NCBI GenBank assembly: GCA_036897625.1
Contig: JAYMTA010000864.1
Location: 1 to 23,516, forward strand
DNA: 23,516 nt
Direction of reading: 5' to 3'
Origin: Pelargonium cotyledonis
Taxonomy: Eukaryota; Streptophyta; Magnoliopsida; Geraniales; Geraniaceae
In this document: positions 1 through 8,984 of the stretch, piece after piece
Position numbering within the stretch: the first letter of the stretch is position 1
How the letters are laid out: each line of letters starts with the position of its first letter
The notes under the pieces: model-generated
What the model saw: only the letters and a program-made list of their open reading frames with translations
What the model was told of the DNA's origin: nothing
The model's database searches: none
Program-made: the position numbers and the translations under genes

Positions 1-417
1 CTAAAAATTGAAAACTCAAACTAAACCCTAAATGCTCCTCTATTCCTAGAGAGCATACAGACCTTTTTTCGGTATCGCGTTTAGGATGATGGTTCTAGAT
101 GAATTGTTATTCAAGACCATAATTTTATATCATCTTTATTATAGTTATAGTTCGATTTGAATTAATAAACCGATATAATTTCCCCTATCTAAATATAGAT
201 ACCTATAATTTTTTATTTTTTATTTTTATAAAAAAATTTAAAGTATTAAAAGTTTTGAATTACTTATCCTAGGCTAAATAGTAAAACCAGACCTGACATG
301 ACCCCAGCTCTCTCTGAATCTAAAATATCTTAGGGTTTTCAGGTTCGACATCCACAGAAAAAGCGAAGAGGAAGCTATCGGATTCGTCCATCTCCCAACA
401 ACAGCTACAACCACAAA
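1..417 (+). promoter_or_regulatory. Upstream region and first 5' UTR exon of the CWC21-like gene
   Basis: AT-rich upstream DNA without a convincing ORF. Two telo-box-like motifs are visible: AAACCCTAAA at 23-32 and its inverse TAGGGTTT at 331-338. Such motifs are frequent near the transcription start of plant housekeeping and translation or RNA-processing genes. The non-coding first exon probably begins somewhere around 330-360 and ends at 417, because a good splice donor (GTAAGC) follows at 418. No clear TATA box is seen. The exact start site is inferred, not seen. Confidence 0.45.
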
Positions 418-500
418 GTAAGCGATTATCCTAATTTTGCTTCACATTCCTCTTAAATCGTTTAAATTTATTTTTTCGTAATTTTTCGATTTCGAATTAG
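418..500 (+). other. 5' UTR intron of the CWC21-like gene
   Basis: An 83-base GT-AG intron: donor GTAAGC at 418, a T-rich body, and acceptor ...CGAATTAG ending at 500. The start codon ATG lies at 512, only 11 bases after the acceptor. Leader introns just before the ATG are common in plant housekeeping genes and can raise expression. The assignment rests on splice-site quality and position. Confidence 0.6.
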
Positions 501-511
501 GGTTCGCGGTG

Positions 512-3500
512 ATGTACAACGGGATAGGTTTACAGACCGCCAGAGGGTCAGGCACCAACGGCTATGTACAGACCAACAAGTTCTTCGTCAGGCCCAAAAC
601 CGGGAAGGTCACCGACAACACTAGAGGTTTCGAGGCCGGCCAGGGTACCGCCGGAATCAGCAAGCAACCAAACAAGGACGTTCTCGAGCACGATCGCAAG
701 CGTCAGATTCAGCTCAAGCTTGTTGTCCTCGAGGACAAACTCATAGACCAGGGTTTCACCGATGCTGAGATCGCCCAGAAGCTTGAGGAGGCCAGGAGGA
801 CTCTCGAAGCCGCCTCTGCTTCTCAGGAAGATGGTGGATCCAACTTGGACAATAAGTGAGTAATTTATTTTATTTTTTTAACCTGAATTTGATTTGGTTT
901 GCTTTTACTAGAATTATTTTGAATCTGCTTGAATTTGGTTTGCTTTGCTTTTACTAGATGATTTTGTGTGTGTGTGTGTGTGTGGTAATTATGCTCTCAA
1001 TTGCATTTTATGTAGTTTGGTTGGTCATTACTTGTTGAATTAGATGTCCTTTGGTTATTAATTACATGAACTGTGATATTTCTTCTTCAATCCCATTCAC
1101 TTTCGCTTTTGGGTTATATAATAGACTTTCAGATACACAGACTCATCAAATTGCTGCCAGAAAGGAAAAACAAATGGAAACATTAAGGTCTGCTCTTGGA
1201 ATAAGCACTTCTGAAGTCAATGTACCGAAAGGGGAAGGAAGTGATGATGACGAAGATGAAAAACTGAGGAACAGGCCAATGAGTGATTCAGATGATGATG
1301 GCAAACCTGAGCATTCTTTTTTGGACCGGGACTTTAGGCCAAAGAAGCGGATTGAAGAGCTGAAGGAAGGAAAGGATGATAAGAAAAAGGGTGCTAAAGA
1401 ATCTAGAAGTAAGAATGAAGGTGAAAGAGAAAGCTTTGATGAATTAAGGCACCATGGAAAGGAAGCACGCAAGGAGAGAAGACGTGGGGATGACTCATCT
1501 GATACCAATAGTAGTGCTGAGCATGCAAAAAGGGCACAAAAGAAGATTAAGAAGCGTGGCACAAATGACAGCAGTGACTCTGATATTGATATCAGCAAGG
1601 AGAAAAAGAAAATTTCAACGAAGCACAAAGCCTATGACAGTGATGATTCTGATACTGAAAGTTCTGATGATGATGCTGGAAGAAGGAGATCCAAAAATGA
1701 AGTTGAGAAATACAAGAAATCCCACAAGAGACATGACTCCGATGATTCTTCTGATGATGATGTTGGAAGGAAGAATTCCAAAAAGGAAGTTGAAAAATAC
1801 AAGAAACTGCAAAAGAGACATGATTCAGATGAATCTTCCGATGATGATTTTGGAAGGAAGAGTTCCAAAAAGGAAGTTGAGAAATACCAGAAACCACACA
1901 AGCGACATGATTCAGATGATTCTTTTGATGATGATGTTGGAAGGAAGAGTTCCAAAAAAGAAGTTGACGAATACAAGAAACCGCACAAGAGACATGATTC
2001 AGATGATTCTTCTTCTGATGGTGATGATTTTGGAAGGAAGAGTTCTAAAGTGGTAGTTGAGAAATATAAGAAATCACAAAAGACACTTGATTCACATGAC
2101 CATGATGATGGAAGGAGTAGATCAAAAAAGGAAGTTGAGAAATACAAGAAATCGCACTCGAGGCGTGAGTCAGATGATGATTCTATTTCAGAAGAAGACT
2201 CTTATGAGAAGCACGGAGCTCAAAAGAGGAAGCAGCATGCGAGAACAAGCAGACGGGATGATTCCAATATTGAATCTGATGACAGTGGAATGGAAAAGAA
2301 AAGAAGTCAGCTTGAGAAACGAAGAAATGGCCCGGGTGGAAGTCGGATGAGTGAGAGAGAGATTCCTAGCATGGATGATCGCTGGAATGCTAACAATGGC
2401 ACCGATGAGAACAGTGAATCAGATTCTGACAAAGTGAGAAAACACAAAAGGGAGGTCAGAGGGAGAAGTGGGAGAAGAGCTGAGACTAAAGGTGATGATT
2501 ATGATACTTCAAGTGATGAAAAGATAGAGAAGCATGGGAGGAAACCTGATTCTGATGAAGACTCTGACTCCATCTATGGGAGAAGTACCAAAACGTTTAA
2601 GGGGACGGAAAAGGTAGTTAGGAGGCCAGATTCTCAAAAGAGCAGCAGTGGCAGTGATTATGAACACGTTAGAGCTGGTAGAAGTAAGCCCAAGGATAAG
2701 AACAAGAGTGAACTTGAAGATGGGGAATACATCAGAGGTGGACGGAGCGGTCCAGGATCTGTTATAGAAGAGAAAAGGAATAGATCTGGTGCTGTTGACA
2801 GGGATGATCCCAAAAGAGAGCGGAGTGGTAAAACTGACAATGCATTAGACGCATTAAGGAAGCTAGAGGATCTTTACCAGTCTAAGGGTTCCATGGATAA
2901 ATCTGGTCCTGATAGCAAAGAATTGATTAGGGGCAAGAGGAAGTTTGGTGATGAAAATGTGGATGAGCTACCCAAGTTAAAGTCAAGAGACCGCAATTTT
3001 GAGCAGGACACATTGCGTCACGGGGAATATAGGAAAGGTAGTAAAACTGAATCTGAGTTGGACGATAGGGCATACAGGAACAAGGATGATAAAAAAAGAG
3101 ATGCCCACTCTAGACTTGCTGGATCTGGAGTGCGTGATGAACTTGTTGAAAGGAGTACCAGAGTTGCAGATGATGAACCACAACGAGGAAACAGGAGGGA
3201 TGTTGATCTGCAACGCAAAAACAGGGAGGAGGATGAACCACAACGCAAAAACAGGAGGGAAGACGAACCACGAAGAGGAAGCAGGAGGGATGATGAACCG
3301 CAACTCAAAAAGAGGAGGGATGATTATGATTATGAAGAGCGTAGGGGAGGGAGAAATAATAAGAGAGATGAAGAGGAGCACAGAGGGAGTAAACACACAA
3401 GAGATGATGAAGAAGAAGATGTGCAGCACAAAAGGCTAACAAAAGATGACAAGGTGCAGCAACATGGAAGTAGAAGGCCTCGAGGAGAGGAAGAAGAACG

Positions 3501-3627
3501 GGGAGATAGAGGATATGAAAGGGATAGACAAAATGATTACAAGAGAGCCAGATACGATGACCATCGACCAAGTGAGAGGAGAAGGTATGATAGTGACAGA
3601 CGCAATGATGATCGGGGCAGGCATTAA
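512..3627 (+). CDS. CWC21: CWC21/SRm300 (SRRM2)-like pre-mRNA splicing factor with cwf21 domain and long charged repeat tail
   Basis: Two coding exons, 512-855 and 1125-3627, join in frame to give 948 aa. The N-terminus (MYNGIGLQTARGSGTNGYVQ) is the hallmark of Cwc21/SRRM2 proteins, which sit near the catalytic centre of the spliceosome and contact Prp8/Snu114 in yeast. The cwf21 helix pair is at about residues 55-100 (LEHDRKRQIQLKLVVLEDKL), followed across the junction by the conserved DTQTHQIAARKEKQ at about 118-131. The rest is a low-complexity tail rich in Lys, Arg, Asp, Glu and Ser, probably disordered and nuclear, with many Ser-Asp clusters (possible CK2 sites), a 29-residue repeat (281-459) and a 10-residue repeat (797-846). 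The start is ATG 512; an in-frame GTG just before it is not used. The acceptor at 1124 was chosen over nearby AGs at 1132 and 1140 because only it keeps the frame. The family assignment is secure for the first 135 residues; the tail is not conserved in sequence. Confidence 0.9.
856..1124 (+). other. Coding intron 1 of the CWC21-like gene, with a (TG)10 tract
   Basis: The donor GTGAGT at 856 follows AATAA; the acceptor ATAATAG ends at 1124. The codon AA|A (Lys 115) is split. The first in-frame codon inside the intron is TGA (857-859), formed by the donor itself, so retention would end the protein at 115 residues. A (TG)10 microsatellite lies at 965-984. Two further AGs follow the chosen acceptor at 8-base steps (1132, 1140), and both shift the frame. 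Confidence 0.8.
1621..2157 (+). repeat. Six-unit coding tandem repeat, about 29 aa (87 bp) per unit
   Basis: Units begin at 1621, 1726, 1813, 1900, 1987 and 2080, with lengths of 35, 29, 29, 29, 31 and 26 residues. The consensus is KRHDSDDSSDDDVGRK followed by SSKKEVEKYKKPH. Each unit alternates an acidic Ser-Asp block with a basic Lys-Glu-Tyr block. Units 2 to 4 have identical lengths and are close at DNA level, implying fairly recent unequal exchange. All length changes are multiples of three. The repeat also opens long shadow frames on both strands. Confidence 0.9.
3169..3318 (+). repeat. Five-unit coding tandem repeat, 10 aa (30 bp) per unit
   Basis: Five consecutive 30-base units encode variants of (D/E)DEPQRKNRR, at residues 797-846. 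A decayed sixth copy (DDYDYEERR) follows. This family is separate from the 29-residue repeat upstream and is more arginine-rich, resembling RD/RE linker segments of splicing proteins. Confidence 0.8.
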
Positions 3628-3668
3628 GAGAATAAACCAGCTGTAGATCTTGGAATCAATCATAGCTG

Positions 3669-4035
3669 GTAAGTTCACATCTTCTATATATCTCTAATTG
3701 GATGTATTTTCTAGAATGACTCTTAAGCTTAATTTTAATTTCTACTTCATATTGTATTAGATATTGTGGCATGTGTGAACTAGTAAAGTTAGCCCTTTCT
3801 ACAGGATTTTTATTTTTGCATGGGATGGCTAATTGGGCATTCTAAATTCTATTGACTCATATATTTGCCTTCACCACAAAAAGATGTATCCTGGCTTTGG
3901 ATTAGTTGACCTGCTGAAATTTTATTCTTTGTCAGAATGATTCTCCTAATCAATGTATGTTATGTACTTTGTTATGATTCTCTACGGACACTAGTTTCAT
4001 TTTTCTAATTTTCTTCTTTTTAATGGGCTTTCCAG
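3669..4035 (+). other. Probable 3' UTR intron of the CWC21-like gene
   Basis: A perfect donor GTAAGT at 3669 and an acceptor TTTCCAG ending at 4035 after a long T/C-rich stretch (about 3995-4033) define a 367-base intron after the TAA stop at 3625-3627. The exon junction would lie 41 bases after the stop codon, inside the roughly 50-base limit below which a downstream junction does not normally trigger nonsense-mediated decay. The final exon then runs from 4036 into the 4200-4500 region; no canonical AATAAA was found there. Confidence 0.6.
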
Positions 4036-4299
4036 TGAATCTGAATCCAGACGGGCTTAGTCAAGGCGTCATCTTCTGAGAGCTGAACCATAGATGGAGG
4101 GCTGGCTTGTTTGAGGCAGAAGATCCTCTGCTGATTATGTTAGATATTTTTCTTTCACTATGTTTGCAAGAAATTGTTGTCATATGATTGTCGTGTTTCT
4201 GTTGCACTCAGAAATGAGCCACATTTGTTTTTGAAATTTTGATGCGTAGCTGAGGTATGGGATTTTAAGTCTGAAGAGAACATCCAGTTATTAGAGAGG

Positions 4300-5218
4300 A
4301 GGTGAATTAAAGCTAGAAAGCAATGAACCTTGTTTATCTTGTGCTTACAATTTTTATTATCAAGTGAAAATCAGCAGAGTTGGTATGGATTTTAAGTTTG
4401 CTTTGTTTATCAGCTATTGGTATATGCCTATCTTCTCCAGCAGTAGACTTCTTTAATGGAAGTTTTGCATATTATTTTTTATTATATATTAAATGAAAAT
4501 AGCATTTGAATGATAGTGACTCTCAATGGATTTCATTCTTTCATTAAAGTTTATGTTAATTTAATGAGATAATTAAAAAGCTTGATTAAGATTGTCCATA
4601 TGTTTATACCCCATCAGTTATGTTAGTTTTCTTTGGCCTGACATTACACAGTTAATAATTTTTGAAGGGATAACACATAATCAATGACTTATGTTTTAAA
4701 ACTTAAAACACTCAGAGATTTGAGCCTCATAGATTGGAAGGAAGTATTTGTATCTTTTACGGGCGTCACTTTATTAGTTGTTAGCTCTCCCATTAAACTC
4801 ATAAATTCCACTCCATATCGTCAGCTATAGAAAGCTCGAAACTAAAACTTCAAAAGGAATCCAAAGCGCATCAAACCAAACATGCTTTGATCTATAATCT
4901 TGGAGTTATTAGGAGCCTGATTGTTATTCAATAACAAACCCGTATAATCTTCATTCCTTCATTCCATAACTTCAAGATCATACCATATTCACGTTAACAT
5001 GTCATGTTTGTACGACACTGAAAAGAAATGTGAGCTCATCAGTATTATTCTGTACATTATTTCAGGTTTACAACATTAATGACAACTTCATTTCTAGCAT
5101 CTGTGCACCAACAAGACAGAAGGCTCAGAATAAAAAATTCAATAAATATGAAAATGCATGAGGATTGCGTAAGAAATTTCTGCTCAGAGAGTAGTTGAAG
5201 GATGTGATTATAACTTAT
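4300..5218. other. Intergenic region between convergent genes (CWC21-like and MraW-like)
   Basis: AT-rich DNA holding the 3' ends of two tail-to-tail transcripts. No ORF with coding character, RNA gene or repeat family is recognisable. Both polyadenylation sites must lie here, but no strong canonical signal is obvious on either strand. Confidence 0.5.
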
Positions 5219-7703
5219 CTATCCTCGAACTTTTTGTATCACCCTGAGTTTAGCACTCCTACACCGGCAATTTAGTTTCTCTTCCTCTTCAGAGGGTGTT
5301 ATTGGTCTCTTTGTGAGTATTGTTCCGTTGCAGCCCTGTATCACCTGTTTTATCCAGGCTTCCTTCAGCTCGATGTTGTTTGTGATCCTTGAGACGTCTA
5401 TGTCAACCCTATCTTCATCTCCCTTTTTGCCGTGGATGATGTTCAGAAATGTTTGTTTCACAATTCTGTCCTCCAAACTGTGGAATGAGATGACAGCGAG
5501 CCTGCCATTGGGTGCAAGACAGTCAAAACAACTATAGAGAGCATCCTCTAGTGTTTTGAGCTCGTCATTAACTGCTATCCTTAGAGCTTGAAATACCCGA
5601 GTTGCCGTCTTTATCCAACCCTGTCTCCCGCCTGTAGTAATTAGATTAAATCAAACTCTTTAACCAATGATGCACTAACATAGCAACTACGATTAGCTTT
5701 AAATATCTCCAGCTTCATTAAGGTGAACTTGTTCGAACACAAATCCAAACAACAAAGCTTTATAACAGATGAGAGGAGAACACCAACCTCTATCCCCATG
5801 AGCACCCTTCCGTATGAGATCTACCAGTTCCGTAGTAGTATGCAATCCACCGTTTGGACGGGCATTAACAATCTTGTTTTGAAGAAAGCGCCAGTTACTT
5901 TCTTCACCATGCTCCCGCAGGATGCGCCCCACTTCATCCTCTGGCCAAAAATTTAAAATGTCTTTTGCTTTCAGGCTTGCCTGTCATAGGCCTATTCCAA
6001 TCAGTTTAAATGAATAGAGTTTTATACACAAATCATTCTACATTGGAAAATAATCTCGGGGATCATATAGAGTCAGTAAAGTATGAATCAGTATTCTAAA
6101 CTCAATGGGAAAGACTACTCGTTTCTGAATCAATGAATGAAGTACATTACTTTTGTAGGCTTCAGTTAAGTTTTAATCCTTTAACTAATGCTTTAATGAG
6201 TCAGCAAGAAAGAAAGAATATGGTAAGGATGGACTTTAACATAAATATTGTCTTATAAAAGAGCTTATCAAGCCAGCAAGAAAAAGAAAACATGGTTAGA
6301 ATGAATTTTCACATCTACGATGGTCCATGGAAGAGCTTGTTACCTAATTAAGTCATAAGTCATAACAAATCTTACCTGTGGATCCATTCGCATGTCAAGA
6401 GGTCCATGAGCAAGCACACTGAACCCTCTTTTGGGATTGTTTACCTATTAACAAAAGGCGGTATATTGCTGAAAGAACAGATATCTACAGAGTAAAAAAA
6501 CCTAAACAAATTATATTTGAATGAAGCAAGTGTCGAAAAAGGCAAACCTGCATGGATGACATTCCCAAATCCATCAAGATGCCATCAATCCCAGACTCCA
6601 GAACTTTTCCATCAACATTGGTAAGCACTGTTTTAATATTTCTGAAATTCTTCACAAGGGTGTGTACTGTCAAGTCACCCTGAGAGAGAGCATTGATTCG
6701 ATCTTGAGCCTTCTCGTGGGCCATGTGATCAACATCCAATCCAACGTAAAACTGCAGTTCTGGATGGGCCTGGATTATCTGTTATTAAAGCAAACATAAC
6801 AGATTGGAAGAAGACAGACAAATCAGAGGATGGCAAATCTCAAAACCAAGCTTGATAGACAGAGACTAAGATATTAGAATCACTAAACATTTATGGTAAA
6901 TGAGAAACCCGATTCAAAAATTGAGCAACACTACACTATATAGAATAATTTCTGAAGTGATCAGTAACTAATATCCACATGAGATAAGGAAAAAACAACA
7001 GCAAAGGAACATTAATTGCAGGAATTATAAAACAGCATCATGACAAAAGTTGCATCAACACAGCAAGCAAGCAGCTAATAATGCATACATAAATACATAC
7101 TTCAAAGTGAAATGAACTCTTTATTATAAGAAAATGTAATTAGGCTCTCAATCCAATCCAAAATTCAAATTACTCATCAATAATTTGACTTCACAAAAAC
7201 TGCAAAACATCATACTACTTCAAATATAGACTAAATAGACAGTAAACGAGAGAGAGAGAAGCGCTTACGGCGGAGGAATGGCCGGCAGCTCCGACGGTGC
7301 AATCGACAAATGACCGGAGTGAATACGAAGAGAAGACGTCCAGGACTTCGCCGAGCATCACCGGAATGTGCGGGGCACCCTCTCCGGCGTACAATTGAGC
7401 CGTTTCCTCATCGAACTTCCTCTCCGATCGTGTCCTCCGCTTCTCCGACTCCGTGGCTACTCGCAGCTGCGGCGGCGAGTTCTCCATCTGCTGCTTCCTG
7501 GCATTCTCTTTTCTCTTCTTGTTGCCACGCTTGCTCTTCGGTTTCGTGGCTGTGGCGGAAATTCGGACACCGGCGGTGCTGCTGGTGTAGAGCGACAGAG
7601 AGGAGGTTTGGGTGAGGGCTCGAAGGTGGCGGAGCGGTGGCTGTAACAGTGAAGAAAACAGGAAAAACTGTTTCGAAGCTGCTTTTGCTACAGCTGCCGC
7701 CAT
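5219..7703 (-). CDS. Organelle-targeted RsmH/MraW-type 16S rRNA (cytosine-N4) methyltransferase
   Basis: Five exons on the minus strand (7703-7269, 6778-6548, 6444-6376, 5980-5788, 5631-5219) join in phase to 446 aa. RsmH/MraW enzymes use S-adenosylmethionine to methylate the N4 of C1402 (E. coli numbering) in the small-subunit rRNA; the Arabidopsis relative CMAL acts on chloroplast 16S rRNA. Residues 1 to about 50 are rich in Ala, Ser and Leu and lack acidic residues, as in a plastid or mitochondrial transit peptide. Family signatures follow: HIPVM at 112-116; SAM-binding [11 protein letters not shown] at 134-144; GLDVD at 158-162; [14 protein letters not shown] across exons 2 and 3 (210-223); RGFS at 228-231; PLDMRMDP at 237-244; [11 protein letters not shown] at 355-365; C-terminal TKRPITPS and RSAKLRV. 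The ATG at 7703 is the first in frame. Near the end, [10 protein letters not shown] carries two cysteines where relatives usually have other residues. Confidence 0.93.
6199..6342. repeat. Diverged 72-bp tandem duplication in intron 3 of the methyltransferase gene
   Basis: Two adjoining 72-base copies, 6199-6270 and 6271-6342. Both begin AG(T/C)CAGCAAGAAA and end AAGAGCTT(A/G)T(C/T)A, and they align without gaps at roughly 70% identity. This is an old local duplication inside a 395-base intron (5981-6375), with no sign of function. Confidence 0.7.
6779..7268 (-). other. Intron 1 of the methyltransferase gene
   Basis: A 490-base GT-AG intron (minus strand donor GTAAGC after GHSSA, acceptor TTTAATAACAG). 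It lies between the SAM-binding loop and the next strand of the fold, phase 0. The content is AT-rich with a short GAGAGAGAGA run near 7250-7259. No mobile element or RNA gene is recognised. Confidence 0.75.
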
Positions 7704-8840
7704 TGCTGAGCAACCAAACAATTGCTGGCAGTTTGGGGAAATTTGAATTATCGTTTATCAGCACCAACATTTTCTGAAATTGGGAGATTTGATTTGCTTC
7801 GATTCGATGAAAGCTGGAACCCTAGGGCCTTAGGCCCATTTTTTAATCCCGTTAAGAGAAACCTAACCCAGCTCAGCCGCAGCCCAAAAATAAAATACTC
7901 CATGACGTTCTGAGCGGGTCCACAAATTCGCGGTTGACACCTTTAAGTCGTTTAACCACACTCAGACTAATTTTCATTCAAGCCGAGTAGGACCACGAGG
8001 GCGGCAAAACTTTTAAAAATAAAAAAGAAGATATATTGTTCTCTCTTCCTCTATGTCATTTTGAGAGTTGGATAGTTTTTTTTCTACAAGACTGCATAAT
8101 TTTTAGAGGGGAGCTTGTCTTGAATTTGCAAGTAGCAAATTATGATTTATCTTGGGAAGAAAACAAATTCTTGCTTTGTTAGCAAGTGTTGTTAGAATTT
8201 GTAAAGCGGAAACAATGTAGATTCATAGTGATGTTTTTTTTATTGGTGTGTGCGCAAAACAACAAGATGTTGTTCCATGGAAGGAGGAGACAACTTGAAA
8301 TATGATGTTTTCGGTTGGATCACTCGTATCAGCCTTCATTTTTGTTGCTAAATTAGACGGAAACCCTGACGGTGAAAAGGGGCGATTGACAAAGTCATTT
8401 GCATGGTTGTCATAAACTTCAAGTGCAATCGTTGTCAGTTGTCCGCGCGCCTTAAAATGCAGAAAGACTCACGTGCCTTCAACTTAATTATTCAGACTAA
8501 TGAGGAGAGTTTCAATACCTTTGCTTTGATAATTCAAGATGTTTTATCATTCGTCACAATTCGGTGGTGTCGATTTTTTTATCTGTGAATCAAATATTTT
8601 ATATGTGAATCAAATATCCCACAAATTGGTAAAGTTAAAAAGACAAAATGACAAGAGATTAGTCAAGAAAGAACACAGAACGTGTTGTTAGATGCGAGGA
8701 CAAACTCACAAAAGATGAGCTTCTAATTATTCCACGGTGTGGTGTTGACATTGACTTGGTTCTGCATTTCTATCCAAATTGCTATCCCACTCTCACCTAA
8801 ATTATTATTTAAAGTTGAGGAATAAACAAATAAATAAGGT

Positions 8841-8850
8841 TATTTATAGA
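8841..8850 (+). promoter_or_regulatory. TATA-box candidate of the G-gamma gene
   Basis: TATTTATAGA lies 135 bases before the gamma start codon at 8985. A start of transcription about 30 bases downstream (near 8870-8880) would give a leader of roughly 105-115 bases. The call is by motif and position only. Confidence 0.4.
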
Positions 8851-8903
8851 CGACAACGACGACGACTCGATGGTTTGATAAATATTGGGCAACTACTTTA
8901 AGT

Positions 8904-8942
8904 ATGTGTGTGTTGGTGAGTCTGGTCGGCCTCTCTGTCTAA
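8904..8942 (+). other. Upstream ORF in the G-gamma leader (12 codons)
   Basis: ATG at 8904-8906 opens a 12-residue frame (MCVLVSLVGLSV) closed by TAA at 8940-8942, 42 bases before the main ATG. It lies in the leader if transcription starts at the TATA candidate at 8841. A further ATG at 8870 followed by GTT and TGA may lie at the very edge of the leader. A uORF this close would be expected to reduce translation of the main frame. Confidence 0.4.
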
Positions 8943-8984
8943 CAAATCATATATTATTTCTTGGACTCTGTTTCGCCGGAAACA

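Larger units (their letters stand above)
7704..8984. promoter_or_regulatory. Divergent promoter region between the methyltransferase (-) and the G-gamma gene (+)
   Basis: The two genes are head-to-head across 1281 bases. Near the methyltransferase side are GGCCCA at 7833-7838 and AGCCCA at 7881-7886 (site II elements TGGGCC and TGGGCT on the minus strand) plus AACCCTAGG at 7818-7826, a telo-box-like motif. This combination is known from TCP-regulated ribosomal and organelle-biogenesis genes. The middle (about 7950-8820) shows no gene; it includes a 20-bp tandem duplication around 8582-8621 (TGTGAATCAAATAT twice). Near the gamma gene, TATTTATAGA at 8841-8850 is a TATA-box candidate. Confidence 0.55.

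Noticed and set aside
1146..2147. Long open frames on the minus strand and in other + frames across the repeat tail (Ser/Phe-rich or Met/Ile-rich)
   Set aside because: They are shadows of the charged tandem repeat, whose GAT/GAA/AAG-rich codons keep other frames open; they have no recognisable domain and no splice support.
2983..3678. Several frames antisense or out of frame to the end of the CWC21-like gene
   Set aside because: Same low-complexity effect; the + frame ending at 3627 continues the conserved protein.
7310..7646. Two + strand frames of about 90-100 aa
   Set aside because: Antisense to methyltransferase exon 1, which carries clear transit-peptide and SAM-domain sequence; the frames arise from its GC-rich codons.
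8403..8588. 61-residue + strand frame in the divergent promoter region
   Set aside because: No family resemblance, no splice sites joining it to the gamma gene, and a length expected by chance in AT-rich DNA.
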